Source: Ponticoccus alexandrii (lineage in GTDB: Bacteria; Pseudomonadota; Alphaproteobacteria; Rhodobacterales; Rhodobacteraceae). Taken from it: a DNA stretch of 64,000 bases. A program made the translations under genes and the position numbers. The notes beneath the pieces were generated by a model that was not told where the DNA came from, did no database searches, and worked only from the letters and a program-made list of their open reading frames with translations. The number at the start of each line of letters is the position of its first letter. The stretch's first letter is position 1. This document shows positions 19,529-28,697 of the stretch, piece by piece. Where the stretch lies: positions 3,596,001 through 3,660,000 of the forward strand of contig NZ_CP047166.1 in NCBI RefSeq assembly GCF_016806125.1, read 5' to 3'.

Positions 19529-19753
19529 TTAGACGGCGAACATCAGCAGCAGCGAAACGAGGAAGGCGAAGATGCCCAGCGCTTCCGCGAATGCGATGCC
19601 GATGAAGAGGGTCGCGGTCTGCGAAGCAGCCGCCGAAGGGTTGCGCAGAGCGCCGGCAAGGAAGTTGCCAGCCACGTTGCCCACACCGATTGCGGCTGCG
19701 CCGGAACCGATTGCTGCGAGGCCTGCGCCGATGTGTGCGAGATCGCCTTCCAT
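19529..19753 (-). CDS. atpE: F0F1 ATP synthase subunit c
   Basis: 74 residues, two membrane helices. The first carries [21 protein letters not shown]; the second holds the proton-binding carboxylate in [19 protein letters not shown]. Glu, not Asp, is the carboxylate and no sodium-site Gln/Ser pattern is evident, so a proton-driven ring is likely. A basic loop joins the helices. Confidence 0.95.
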   Translation of the reverse strand: MEGDLAHIGAGLAAIGSGAAAIGVGNVAGNFLAGALRNPSAAASQTATLFIGIAFAEALGIFAFLVSLLLMFAV

Positions 19754-19828
19754 GTGAATTCTCCTTACGATTGGAAGTGGATGGATCGGGTTGTTCAGTG
19801 GGGTGGATGGGCGCGCGGCCCACCGCCC

Positions 19829-20641
19829 TTAGTGATGCGGATGCAGCGCGTCCTTGAGGTAGACGCAGGTCAGGATCGTGAAGACGTAGGCCTGGATGAA
19901 GGCCACGAGGATCTCCAGCCCATACATCGCGACGATGGCGACGATGGCGATGGGTGAGACCGCGACGATGGCCGCGAAGCCAGCGAAGACCTTGATCACC
20001 GCGTGACCGGCCATCAGGTTGCCGGCAAGACGGATCGAGTGGCTGACCGGACGCACGAAGTACGAAATGATCTCGATGATGGCGAGGATCGGCCGCAGCG
20101 CCAGCGGCGCCGAAGAGACCCAGAACAGCGACAGGAAGCCCGCGCCGTTCTTGACGAAACCCAGAACCGTCACGGTCAGGAAGACCGCCAGCGCCAGCAC
20201 CACGGTCACGGCGAAATGCGAGGTGGTGGTGAAGGACATCGGCAGCAGGCCAAGGAAGTTGGCGAAGACGATGAACATGAACAGCGTCATGATGTAGGGG
20301 AAGTACTTCAGGCCGTCCTTGCCGGTCACATCCTCGACCATCTTGTGGACGAAGCCATAGGCCAGTTCGGCAATGGACTGGCTGCGCGAGGGCACAACGG
20401 CGCGGCGCGAGGTGCCCAGCACCATCAGGCCAAAGATCGCGACGATCGCGAGGAACAGCCAGAGCGTCACGTTCGTGATGGTGAACATGCCCACTTCGCC
20501 ATAGCCGAAGAGAGGCTTCACGATGAACTGGTCCATCGGGTGGAACACGAGGCTGGAGCCGCCGTCAGCCGTCGCAGCGTCCGCTGCGTGGGCCACATTT
20601 GCGGCCACGTCCGCCGCGTGGGTGTCCGTCTCTGTCGCCAT
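19829..20641 (-). CDS. atpB: F0F1 ATP synthase subunit a
   Basis: 270 residues with five to six helices. The essential arginine is in [20 protein letters not shown] Thr/Ala/His-rich N-terminus (about 30 residues) precedes [14 protein letters not shown]. Forms the proton half-channels next to the c ring. The start lies 3 bp from the atpI stop. Confidence 0.96.
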   Translation of the reverse strand: MATETDTHAADVAANVAHAADAATADGGSSLVFHPMDQFIVKPLFGYGEVGMFTITNVTLWLFLAIVAIFGLMVLGTSRRAVVPSRSQSIAELAYGFVHKMVEDVTGKDGLKYFPYIMTLFMFIVFANFLGLLPMSFTTTSHFAVTVVLALAVFLTVTVLGFVKNGAGFLSLFWVSSAPLALRPILAIIEIISYFVRPVSHSIRLAGNLMAGHAVIKVFAGFAAIVAVSPIAIVAIVAMYGLEILVAFIQAYVFTILTCVYLKDALHPHH

Positions 20642-20644
20642 CTG

Positions 20645-21034
20645 TCACTTCCCCTCGTGCTCGCCCCCGTCGGGGCCGCCTGTCTTGTCCCGGACCGCCT
20701 GAGCGGCCATCTGTGTCGCCTGGACCTCTTTCGCGGTCCGCAGCATCACGTTGATGCCCGCCGCGACGCCCAGCAATGTAAACAGCACCATGAGGAACGG
20801 GGTGGTGCCAAAGGCATAGTCCAGCCCGTATCCGATGCCAAAGCCGATCCCCAGACCGGCCACCATCTCTGTCACCATCCGCCAGGCAACCTGCGCCTGG
20901 CTGTAGTGCTCTTCCTGGTGGGCCTTCTCGCTTTTCTGCGCCGCTTTCAGCGCCGAAAGCCGGGCATCCAGATCTTCTAACTGCCGTTTCGGATCGGGGT
21001 CGGCCACGCGGGAGGGTCCCTTCAGGTTCGCCAT
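20645..21034 (-). CDS. atpI: ATP synthase protein I (AtpI/AtpZ family)
   Basis: 129 residues. A charged N-terminus (KRQLEDLDARLSALKAAQKSEKA) precedes two membrane helices (MVAGLGIGFGIGYGLDYAFG and PFLMVLFTLLGVAAGINVML). AtpI assists c-ring assembly or ion supply. The ATG at 21034 (MANLKGPSRV) fits; an in-frame start ten codons upstream adds residues without similarity. First gene of the F0 operon. Confidence 0.9.
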   Translation of the reverse strand: MANLKGPSRVADPDPKRQLEDLDARLSALKAAQKSEKAHQEEHYSQAQVAWRMVTEMVAGLGIGFGIGYGLDYAFGTTPFLMVLFTLLGVAAGINVMLRTAKEVQATQMAAQAVRDKTGGPDGGEHEGK

Positions 21035-21278
21035 GGTGCTAAGCGGAGGGGCGCCCCGAGTCAACGCCGTGTTCGTCGCTGCGACCTTTTCCGCAAGGCT
21101 TTGATACTTAATGATTTCCGCAAGCTAACTCAAGAAATGTGCCCGGCCATGGGCCCGATATGGGCGCCACGCGGACCGCCCGGCATATTCAACCCCGCAG
21201 TTGAGCGTGCGGCAGGCCCGCCCCGGTCACCCAAGGCGCGCTCTAGGCAGGCCGGCCGTTTGCCGCTATCGCAGGACC

Positions 21279-21608
21279 ATGAGCACCCGCCTCGATACCG
21301 TCTTTGCCGCTCTTGCGGACCCCACGCGCCGCCGCATCCTGACGATGCTGCTGGAGGACGATATGGCGGTGACGGATGTGGCCGAGCCCTTCGACGTCTC
21401 GCTAGCCGCGATTTCGAAGCATCTTGGGGTGCTGACCAACGCCGGCCTGATCAGTCAGGAAAAGCGTGGACGGGTGAAATGGTGCAAGCTGGAACCGGAT
21501 GCGCTGCGCGATGCCTCGGTCTGGATGCAGGGCTTCGGACAATTCGACCAGCTCGACCTCGACGGGTTCGAGCGTTTTCTGGAAAAGGAACTGCGTCAGC
21601 CCGATTGA
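21279..21608 (+). CDS. ArsR-type HTH transcriptional regulator
   Basis: 109 residues of the ArsR/SmtB winged-helix fold: FAALADPTRRRILTMLLED, recognition helix SLAAISKHLGVLTNAGLIS and wing KRGRVKWCKLEPDAL. No ArsR-type metal motif such as CxC is visible, so the signal is probably not a metal. Members of this subgroup often sit near SRPBCC proteins, which is not the case here. The next gene starts 46 bp downstream. Confidence 0.9.
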   Translation: MSTRLDTVFAALADPTRRRILTMLLEDDMAVTDVAEPFDVSLAAISKHLGVLTNAGLISQEKRGRVKWCKLEPDALRDASVWMQGFGQFDQLDLDGFERFLEKELRQPD

Positions 21609-21654
21609 TGCCTTTTTCCCCCTGTCATTTCCGGGCAGGAGATAAGGAGCAACG

Positions 21655-22524
21655 ATGCGGCTGACCCGTGTAGCCGAGAGCCTGACCCTGCTGGCGCTGA
21701 TCCCGGTGCTGGCCCTGACGACCCGCGCCGGCGGTCACTGGCTGACGCTTGTCGCCAGCCATGCCGCCGGGTCCACCCTACCGCTGGCGCACCTGTCCGG
21801 CGCGATGACGGTCATGCTGATTGTTCTGGGCTGGGCGATCTACCGGATCACCGGGGGCCTTTCGCTGGCTGCCGGCCTCAGCCTGTCTGTCGCCGGGCTG
21901 GCCGCGCTGTCTCTGGCCTATCCGAACTGGGAGCGGGGCCAGCAGATGCGCGCCCTTGCACCCGTTTTCGCCTCGGACTTCGGACCGACACGGGCGATCC
22001 CCGCTCCGGATCGTGTGGGTCTCGCGGATTATCGCGATGGCGCGGTCTATGCCCGCGGCGTCACCTGCGCAGAGGACTGTCTGGATCTGCTTCATCAGGG
22101 CGCCGTCGAGGCGGTGGTTCTGGGCGCGCCCTTCGCACAGTCGCCCGCAGGACTTGCGGCGAAAGTGCTTCCCGATATGCCGGTATGCAAGGACATCGAA
22201 AGCTGCGTGACGATGGCGCACCACGAAGGCCCCGCGCCACGGCTGATGATCCTGCGCAGCGTGATCCGCGCCGAAAGTGAGTTGTCTATGCCGCCCACGG
22301 CGCAGGGCCGAGGGCTGGACGCATGGGTGCGGGTCGAAATATACCTTGACGGAAGGCCGATCCTGCGCCGGACAAGCGCCATGGTACGGGGGTTGAGGCC
22401 TTTCACGCTGCCGACTGTCACGTGGAACGGGCTGGTGCATTCAAGGCAGGCCATCTGGCTTTCGCCGCAGTCTCTGACCGCGCATGACCCCTTGCCCGAG
22501 ATACTTGCGGCTGTGGCCCGCTAG
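21655..22524 (+). CDS. Membrane-anchored protein of unknown function
   Basis: 289 residues with three N-terminal hydrophobic helices (about 7-25, 30-62 and 66-90) followed by an outside domain of about 190 residues with four cysteines in two close groups (GVTCAEDCLDLL and MPVCKDIESCVTM). I recognise no family. GATAAGGAG lies before the ATG, and the ArsR gene upstream is close enough to share a transcript. Confidence 0.75.
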   Translation: MRLTRVAESLTLLALIPVLALTTRAGGHWLTLVASHAAGSTLPLAHLSGAMTVMLIVLGWAIYRITGGLSLAAGLSLSVAGLAALSLAYPNWERGQQMRALAPVFASDFGPTRAIPAPDRVGLADYRDGAVYARGVTCAEDCLDLLHQGAVEAVVLGAPFAQSPAGLAAKVLPDMPVCKDIESCVTMAHHEGPAPRLMILRSVIRAESELSMPPTAQGRGLDAWVRVEIYLDGRPILRRTSAMVRGLRPFTLPTVTWNGLVHSRQAIWLSPQSLTAHDPLPEILAAVAR

Positions 22525-22745
22525 CGAAGACGTGGCGGCGGATACCTGTCACCCTACCCCGCCCTCGGGCACCGGAAGCGTCGGGATGGCGCGTTTGCCA
22601 GCGCCCGGACCGGCGTCGGCGCCTTCAGGCCACAGCGCACGCACTGCCCCCGTAAGGAATAAGGCAGAATTACCGGATGCCTGGCCGATGGTGGCGCGCG
22701 GCCCCGCTTCGGGAGCCTCGACACCACCAACTCCGGGCCGCCGGA

Positions 22746-22823
22746 TCAGGCGAGGCCCGCAAGGCGGATCACCGCCACGACAACCACAACCAGACCGATG
22801 ATGTAGATGATATTGCGCACCAT
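22746..22823 (-). CDS. 25-residue membrane peptide
   Basis: MVRNIIYIIGLVVVVVAVIR then LAGLA, ending in TGA. GGGAG lies seven bases before the ATG. The peptide is a single perfect hydrophobic helix with a positive N-terminus. Tiny peptides of this form occur in related genomes as far as I recall, but are rarely annotated. It lies alone between the 21655 gene and the EamA gene. Confidence 0.6.
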   Translation of the reverse strand: MVRNIIYIIGLVVVVVAVIRLAGLA

Positions 22824-22887
22824 GGTGCTGTCTCCCGTTCCATTTGTGCGGGGCCAACGCCGGACCGGGCCGCTTCGTTCCCGCCCT

Positions 22888-23778
22888 TCAGGCCGGGGCC
22901 TCTTCGTCCTTAAGAAGCAACACCAGAGAGAGCGCGGTCAGCGCCACACCCGGCAGCACCAACGCCGAGGGCACCCCGCGCCCAAGCGCCAGCTCCCACA
23001 GGATCACCCAGGACGGGACGATGTAGGTATAGGCCATCACCTTGGCCGAGGGCAGCCGCAGCGTGGCATAGCGCAGGATCATGAAGGTCAGCGCCGTGGC
23101 GAAAAGCGTGACGTAGAGGATCGTGACCCAAACCACCGGCGGCATCGCGGCCCAGTCGGTCGCCAGCACGCGCGGCCCAGCCCAGAGGCACAGGATCACC
23201 GACCCCGCCGTCACGATGCCCGCGTTGAAGGCCAGCGCGGGCTCTCCACGGCTGAGCTTGCGCAACAGCGGCGCGTAAAGCGCATGCGCGATGCAGCCCC
23301 AGAAATAGATCGCTTCGCCGCGCCCGACCTCGAAGGCCAGCAGCGCATTGATGTCGGCCCGGAAGATCACCCAAAGCGCGCCCAGCCCGCCCACCACGAT
23401 GGCCAGCGCCATGCGCGCCGTCGTGATCTGCCGCAACAGCAGGTAGCCGAAGACCGCCGTCAGCGCCGGGTTCAGCGTAAAGACCGCCGCCACGCTGACC
23501 GGCTCGGCGGTCTTCAGCCCCTCGAACATGGTCACGAAGTAGAAGGCGAAAAGCCCCGCAAGGGCAAAGTAGCGCCAGGGCGCCGCCGCGACGCTGCGCG
23601 TGACACCCCCGGTTGCCAGCGCCATGGCCCAGAGCACCGCCGCCGCCAGCACGAAGCGCACCGCGTTCAGCACCGAAGGCTCTATGTAGGGGCCGACCAT
23701 GCTGCCCAGCGAGAACGACCCGGCCACCAGCGCCGAGAAGCACAGCATCGCCGCATGGCCCCTCTGCGCCTCGGTCAT
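22888..23778 (-). CDS. EamA/DMT family transporter
   Basis: 296 residues, ten helices in two EamA repeats; the second starts GVVTAGS-like IVTAGSVILCLWAGPRVL and contains LPSAKVMAYTYIVPSWVILW. The start overlaps the LysR gene stop by 4 nt, so the two are co-expressed. Substrate unknown. Confidence 0.9.
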   Translation of the reverse strand: MTEAQRGHAAMLCFSALVAGSFSLGSMVGPYIEPSVLNAVRFVLAAAVLWAMALATGGVTRSVAAAPWRYFALAGLFAFYFVTMFEGLKTAEPVSVAAVFTLNPALTAVFGYLLLRQITTARMALAIVVGGLGALWVIFRADINALLAFEVGRGEAIYFWGCIAHALYAPLLRKLSRGEPALAFNAGIVTAGSVILCLWAGPRVLATDWAAMPPVVWVTILYVTLFATALTFMILRYATLRLPSAKVMAYTYIVPSWVILWELALGRGVPSALVLPGVALTALSLVLLLKDEEAPA

Positions 23779-24656
23779 TCCCGGCAGGTCTCTTCCGCGA
23801 AGGCCTTGAGGTGCTTCAGAAAGGCCTGAACCTTTGCCGTCCGGTGCAGGTCGACATGGGTGACCAGCCAGAGGTTCGATTCCCAGGCCTCGTTGGGCCC
23901 GTAGATCAGTTCGAGGTCCGGGTACTGCGCCGCGTCGCGCATGTTCAGAAAGCCCATTCCGGCCCCGGCCAGAACCGCCATGTCCATCACCCGCGGATCG
24001 CTGCTGCGAAAGACCACGCGATCACGCGGCACTTTATCGGCCAGCCAGAGCAGGAAGGGCGCACGGCTGTCGGCATTGTCATGGGCCACGAATTCGTGAC
24101 GGGCGAGGTCTTCCTCGCTTTCGGGGCGGCCCATCCGGGCGATATAGCCCTTGGTGGCATAAAGCCCGACCTGCTGCGCCTTGAACCGCTGCACCACGTT
24201 GTCCGGCTCTTCCGGTGCCTTGCCCGCGCGCAGTGCCACATGGGCTTCGCCATATTCCAGCCGGAACAGGCGTTCGCCGGTCAGGAAGCGCACGGTCACC
24301 TCGGGGTAGGCCGCGCGGAAAGAGGTCAGCGCGGGCACCAGCAAGGGCGCGAAGGACACCAGCGAGGTCACCACCAATTCTCCCGAAACATCCGAGCCGC
24401 GTCCGCGTATCCGCCCTTCCAGCTGCTGAAGCTGGTCGTCGGTGGTCTGCGCAACGCGCAAGAGGTCGGTGCCCGCCTCGGTCGCGGTGTAGCCGCGGGC
24501 GTGGCGCTGGAACAGCTTCACGCCCAGCCGACCCTCCAGCGCGTCGATGTGGCGGATCACCGTGGCGTGGTGAACGCCCAGCACCTCTGCCGCTCCGCTG
24601 ACGGTTCCCAGTCTCGCCACTTGGTACGCGGTGCGCACCTCGTCCCAGTTTTCCAT
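23775..24656 (-). CDS. LysR-type transcriptional regulator
   Basis: 293 residues. N-terminal HTH: AYQVARLGTVSGAAEVLGVH followed by HATVIRHIDALEGRLGVKLF. The effector domain follows from about residue 90. The ATG at 24656 (MENWDEVRTAY) is chosen because upstream residues are not LysR-like. It is divergent from the azoreductase gene and may control it or the EamA gene it is coupled to. Confidence 0.93.
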   Translation of the reverse strand: MENWDEVRTAYQVARLGTVSGAAEVLGVHHATVIRHIDALEGRLGVKLFQRHARGYTATEAGTDLLRVAQTTDDQLQQLEGRIRGRGSDVSGELVVTSLVSFAPLLVPALTSFRAAYPEVTVRFLTGERLFRLEYGEAHVALRAGKAPEEPDNVVQRFKAQQVGLYATKGYIARMGRPESEEDLARHEFVAHDNADSRAPFLLWLADKVPRDRVVFRSSDPRVMDMAVLAGAGMGFLNMRDAAQYPDLELIYGPNEAWESNLWLVTHVDLHRTAKVQAFLKHLKAFAEETCRE

Positions 24657-24764
24657 CCGGCCACCTGTGCATAGATAAACATTCGCCTTGCATTTGCGCC
24701 AATTGAGTTCGCGCACACAAGGGGCAATCTATGCTGCGATTGCACAAGCCCCAACGAGGACACC

Positions 24765-25346
24765 ATGACCGACACTCTCCTGCGCATCGACGCTTCGGCC
24801 CGTACCGAAGGCTCGACCAGCCGCGCCCTGACCGACCGCATCGCCGCGAAGCTGGCCCCGGCACGGACCATCACGCGCGACCTGTCCGGCGGCCTGCCGC
24901 TGATCGACGCCAACTGGATCGGCGCGAATTTCACCCCCGAAGCGGACCGCACAGACGCGCACCGCGACGCGCTGGCGCTGTCTGATACGCTGATCGAAGA
25001 ACTGAAAGCCGCCGACACCCTGCTGATCGGCGTGCCAGTCTACAACTTCGGCGTTCCCACGGGCCTGAAAGCCTGGGTCGATCAGGTTGCCCGCGCCGGT
25101 GTCACCTTCCGCTACACCGAGGCCGGCCCAGAGGGCCTGCTGACCGGCAAGCGCGCCATCCTTGCCGTCGCCTCCGGCGGCACCGAGGTCGACAGCCCCA
25201 TCGACTTCGCCACGCCCTACATGCGCCACATGCTGGGCTTCATGGGCATCACCGATATTCAGGTGGTGCGGTCCGACCGGCAGATGGTGGACGCCACGGC
25301 CTCTTCGGCCCGCGCCGACACCGATATCGAAGGCCTCGCCGCCTGA
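24765..25346 (+). CDS. azoR: FMN-dependent NADH:quinone oxidoreductase / azoreductase
   Basis: 193 residues, flavodoxin-like fold. LLRIDASARTEGSTSRALTD forms the FMN phosphate loop, PVYNFGVPTGLKAWVDQVARAG the isoalloxazine site. AzoR reduces quinones and azo bonds with NADH, and protects against thiol-reactive compounds. Single gene, divergent from LysR with 108 bp between. Confidence 0.9.
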   Translation: MTDTLLRIDASARTEGSTSRALTDRIAAKLAPARTITRDLSGGLPLIDANWIGANFTPEADRTDAHRDALALSDTLIEELKAADTLLIGVPVYNFGVPTGLKAWVDQVARAGVTFRYTEAGPEGLLTGKRAILAVASGGTEVDSPIDFATPYMRHMLGFMGITDIQVVRSDRQMVDATASSARADTDIEGLAA

Positions 25347-25504
25347 CACCTTAATCGCGCCGCAGGCCGGACCTGCGGCGCGGCTGACGGGCGAATGGTG
25401 GAACAGCCGCCGCCCGCGAACCGGCGCCTTGCAAATGATCCGCAAGCGGAACGCAGGCCTCTTGCCCCCGGCCACCCGCGCCCGCGCGGCGGGTTCAGCG
25501 GCCA

Positions 25505-25948
25505 TCACCGGGCGCCGTAGCCCGTGCGGCGCCCCCCAAGCAGGCCCCGGACCTCGGGGTCGCGCACATCCAGCCCCAGCGCCTCAAGCGTCTCGACAGG
25601 GTCGCGGTACACGCCAAGGTGATACGGGATCTTGTCCTTCACCGCGTCCCGGTACAGCCTGCATATCCCGAAAGCCACCTTCTGCGGCGCGTAGATCGCC
25701 GTCCGCGCCCGGGGATCGCGGGCTTCGCTATAGGGCGTCATCCGCATCGCGATGCGCTGCACCTCTGCAAAGAAGTTCTCGGGAAACCGGCAGCCCTCGG
25801 CGTCCAGCAGCAGATGCTGCCCGCCATCGTACAGGGGATCGGCGCGGTAGGCCTGATAAACCTCCATGTTCTGATCGACAGTGATGTCCCCCCTGAACTC
25901 TACAAGGTAAAGGTTCAGGCGCGGAACGATCCTGTAGCTTGCGGGCAT
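25505..25948 (-). CDS. Conserved protein of unknown function
   Basis: 147 residues starting MPASYRIVPRLNLYLVEFRG; soluble, no signal peptide. The pattern of a strand-rich N-terminus followed by VDQNMEVYQAYRADPLYDGG and LLLDAEGC resembles small STAS/SpoIIAA-like proteins found in Rhodobacteraceae, but this is a weak call. Start at 25948 because the longer frame upstream is arginine-rich noise; the ribosome site is poor. Confidence 0.6.
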   Translation of the reverse strand: MPASYRIVPRLNLYLVEFRGDITVDQNMEVYQAYRADPLYDGGQHLLLDAEGCRFPENFFAEVQRIAMRMTPYSEARDPRARTAIYAPQKVAFGICRLYRDAVKDKIPYHLGVYRDPVETLEALGLDVRDPEVRGLLGGRRTGYGAR

Positions 25949-26418
25949 GAACGGGCACTCTTGCAACAGCCGGGAATGGTCCGCATGGTCTGCCACACCG
26001 CGCCTTGCAGGACAATGCGACCCGGTATCGCCGCAAAACGCCCCTCGGCGCGCCAGCCGCGCTGGACGCCCCACGCCCCGGTCGGTGCCAGGCCTTCCAA
26101 CCACTTCGGGCCAGGCTGCGCCCACCGCCCTGCCCGCCGCAGGCGCCAAGCGGCGCCCTCTGCCCCTGCGCGCCACAGCCGCGCACAACCGGCGACCCCG
26201 GCGCACCCTTGACTTTATGGTCCGTTTCGTACAAACCCCGCCCAATCCCGGAAGCTTTCTGAGTCTTCCGGTCCCATGGGCATGTCCCGGGATCGCCCTC
26301 CGTCAGCGCGTTGCGCCCACGGGGGCTCTCGTGCTTTGACCCGCCGCGATTGAGAAGCCGGTCCGGTCCGCCTACCTTTGGTCCGTACCCGAGACAGACA
26401 GAAGGAGGGGTCTCCCTC
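25949..26418. other. Intergenic region before ffh
   Basis: 470 bp, divergent. Contents: a perfect 7-bp hairpin (CCGGAAG at 26248-26254 with CTTCCGG at 26265-26271), a candidate ffh promoter at 26350-26378, and a strong ribosome site for ffh. No reliable gene; I looked for the SRP RNA and did not find it. Confidence 0.5.
26350..26378 (+). promoter_or_regulatory. Candidate ffh promoter (TTGAGA-N17-TACCTT)
   Basis: TTGAGA (26350-26355) and TACCTT (26373-26378) are 17 bp apart, about 40 bp before the ffh start codon. The -10 box is weak. Confidence 0.35.
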
Positions 26419-27924
26419 ATGTTCGAAAATCTCTCCGAGCGCCTGGGCGGCGTCTTCGACCGGCTGACCAAGCAGGGCGCCCTGTCCGAGGATGACGTCC
26501 GCACCGCCATGCGCGAAGTCCGCGTTGCCCTTTTGGAGGCCGACGTCTCGCTGCCGGTGACCCGCCAGTTCGTGAAAGCGGTCGAGAAGAAGGCCACCGG
26601 CGCGGCGGTGACGAAATCCGTCACCCCCGGCCAGCAGGTCGTGAAGATCGTCCACGACGAACTGATCGAGGTGCTGCGCGGCGAAGAAGACCCCGGCAAG
26701 CTGCGCATCGACAACCCGCCCGCACCGATCCTGATGGTCGGCCTGCAGGGCGGCGGCAAGACGACGACCACCGCCAAGCTGGCGAAACGCCTGAAAGAGC
26801 GCGACGGCAAGAAGGTCCTGATGGCCTCGCTGGACGTGAATCGCCCGGCGGCGATGGAACAGCTTGCCATCCTCGGCACCCAGATCGGCGTCGACACCCT
26901 GCCCATCGTCAAGGGCGAGGATCCGGTGGCCATCGCCAAACGCGCCAAGACGCAGGCCGGCCTCGGCGGCTACGACGTCTACATGCTCGACACCGCCGGG
27001 CGCCTGTCGATCGACGAAGAACTGATGGCGCAGGTCGAGGCGGTGCGCGACGTCGCCAACCCGCGCGAGACGCTTCTGGTGGTCGACGGCCTGACCGGTC
27101 AGGACGCGCTGCACACGGCACAGAACTTCGACGACCGCATCGGCATTTCGGGTGTCGTGCTGACCCGGATGGACGGCGATGGTCGCGGCGGCGCGGCCCT
27201 GTCGATGCGCGCGGTCACCGGCAAGCCGATCCGCTTCGTCGGCCTCGGCGAAAAGATGGACGCGCTGGAAACTTTCGAGCCCGAGCGTGTCGCGGGCCGC
27301 ATCCTCGGCATGGGCGACATCGTCAGCCTCGTAGAAAAGGCGCAGGCCACGCTCGAGGCCGAACAGGCCGAGCGCATGATGAAGCGCTTTCAGAAGGGTC
27401 AGTTCAACATGAACGACCTGAAGATGCAGCTTGAGCAGATGATCAAGATGGGCGGCATGGAAGGCATGATGTCCATGCTCCCCGGCGCACAGAAGATGTC
27501 CAGGCAGATGGGCGACGCGGGAATGGACGACAAGGTCCTCAGCCAGCAGATCGCGCTGATCAACTCGATGACCAAGAAGGAACGCGCGAACCCGCAGATC
27601 CTTCAGGCCAGCCGCAAGAAACGCATCGCCGCCGGATCGGGGATGGAGGTCAGCGACCTCAACAAGCTCCTGAAGATGCAGCGCCAGATGTCCGACGTGA
27701 TGAAAAAGATGGGCAAGATGGGCAAGGGCGGCATGCTGAAACAGGCCATGAAGGGCATGTTCGGCAAGGATGGCGCTCCCGCCGACATGGCCGACCAGAT
27801 GGACCCCAAGGCACTCGAGGCCGCCGCCCGCCAGATGGGCAAGAGCATGCCCGGCGGCCTGCCCGGCCTCGGCGGCGGGGGCGGCCTGCCCCCCGGCCTC
27901 TCGGGCTTCGGCAAGAAGAAATAA
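26419..27924 (+). CDS. ffh: Signal recognition particle protein Ffh
   Basis: 501 residues. Ffh is the SRP54 GTPase that delivers nascent membrane proteins. The NG domain has GLQGGGKTTTTAKLA (G1), DVNRPAAMEQL, DTAGRLSIDEELM (G3) and TRMDGDGRGGAALS (G4); the C-terminal M domain is Met-rich (many MxxM pairs) and ends in a Gly/Pro-rich tail. AAGGAGGGG is a very strong ribosome site. Heads a long plus-strand gene series. Confidence 0.97.
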   Translation: MFENLSERLGGVFDRLTKQGALSEDDVRTAMREVRVALLEADVSLPVTRQFVKAVEKKATGAAVTKSVTPGQQVVKIVHDELIEVLRGEEDPGKLRIDNPPAPILMVGLQGGGKTTTTAKLAKRLKERDGKKVLMASLDVNRPAAMEQLAILGTQIGVDTLPIVKGEDPVAIAKRAKTQAGLGGYDVYMLDTAGRLSIDEELMAQVEAVRDVANPRETLLVVDGLTGQDALHTAQNFDDRIGISGVVLTRMDGDGRGGAALSMRAVTGKPIRFVGLGEKMDALETFEPERVAGRILGMGDIVSLVEKAQATLEAEQAERMMKRFQKGQFNMNDLKMQLEQMIKMGGMEGMMSMLPGAQKMSRQMGDAGMDDKVLSQQIALINSMTKKERANPQILQASRKKRIAAGSGMEVSDLNKLLKMQRQMSDVMKKMGKMGKGGMLKQAMKGMFGKDGAPADMADQMDPKALEAAARQMGKSMPGGLPGLGGGGGLPPGLSGFGKKK

Positions 27925-27981
27925 CGCAACGAACCCCGTTCCAGACCCCGTAATCCCAAACCCGAAAGGACGCGCAAGGCC

Positions 27982-28017
27982 CGCTTCTTCTCTGCGGAAA
28001 TACCTCCCGCCGGAGGC
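27982..28017 (+). repeat. Dispersed repeat, copy D
   Basis: CGCTTCTTCTCTGCGGAAAT then ACCTCC and a CCGCCGG turn. It is 58 bp after the ffh stop, in the same orientation. Confidence 0.6.
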
Positions 28018-28048
28018 ATCCGACCCCCGCCACGCCCGACACCGACCG

Positions 28049-28582
28049 ATGACCGCCCCCACGCTTCATACCCCGCGCCTGACGCTCCGCGCCCACGTGA
28101 TGGCCGACCTCGACGCTCTCTGCGCCCTGTTCGAAAGCGACCGCGCGCGCTTCATGGGCGGGCCGGTGCCGCGCAGGGAAGCCTGGCGCTGGCTGGCCTC
28201 CGAGGTGGGCATGTGGGACCTCATGGGCCACGGGGCCTGGGGGATCGAAGCGAAAGACGGCACCTTTCTCGGGCAGATAGGCATCCTGCGCCCGCCGCAT
28301 TTTCCCGAGCGCGAACTGGGCTGGACCCTGCTTGAAGCGGCCGAGGGCAAGGGCTACGCACAAGAAGCCGCGACCGCCACGCTGCACTGGGCCTGGGCGC
28401 AGGGCTGGGACACGCTGGTGTCCTACATCACCCCCGGCAACAGCCGCTCCATCGCGCTGGCCGAACGGCTGGGCGCCACACACGACCCCGAAGCCCCGCT
28501 CCCCGAGGGAGAGACCCCGGCAGAGACCCGCGTCTACCGCCATCGCCCCGACGCGGACGGCAATCCGGAGGCATACGCATGA
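28049..28582 (+). CDS. GNAT acetyltransferase, array member 1
   Basis: 177 residues, RimJ/RimL-like GNAT fold. Acetyl-CoA motif LLEAAEGKGYAQEAATATL. It shares with the next four genes a block of the form MGG-P-x3-EAW (here RFMGGPVPRREAWRWLA) and the HGAWGIE strand, so all five are paralogs. The acceptor is unknown. The start follows copy D of the repeat; a 115-bp gap with three hairpins separates it from member 2. Confidence 0.9.
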   Translation: MTAPTLHTPRLTLRAHVMADLDALCALFESDRARFMGGPVPRREAWRWLASEVGMWDLMGHGAWGIEAKDGTFLGQIGILRPPHFPERELGWTLLEAAEGKGYAQEAATATLHWAWAQGWDTLVSYITPGNSRSIALAERLGATHDPEAPLPEGETPAETRVYRHRPDADGNPEAYA

Positions 28583-28609
28583 ACGCGCCGCTGCCCTTCG
28601 CGCGCGCCC

Positions 28610-28676
28610 AAGCGCCTTGCAAGGCGCTTTCACGCCGCAGTCCTGCGGCGTCGGAAGGCCGTTGCAACGGCCTTCC
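28610..28676 (+). repeat. Three consecutive palindromes in the GNAT array
   Basis: Hairpin 1 is the 20-bp perfect palindrome 28610-28629 (AAGCGCCTTG and complement). Hairpin 2 pairs 28632-28639 with 28644-28651 around GTCC. Hairpin 3 is the 24-bp perfect palindrome 28653-28676 (GGAAGGCCGTTG and complement). They are separated by only one or two bases. They fill most of the gap between GNAT members 1 and 2. Confidence 0.85.
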
Positions 28677-28697
28677 CCGCGCCCGAGGAGACCGGCC

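Noticed and set aside
20645-21064. -35/-10 pair (TTGACT-N17-TAGCAC) directly before the atpI ATG
   Set aside because: The -10 would be one base from the start codon, so transcription would begin inside the gene.
25949-26245. N-terminal extension of the 25505 gene
   Set aside because: Arginine/glycine-rich without similarity to the conserved part; the ATG at 25948 fits better.
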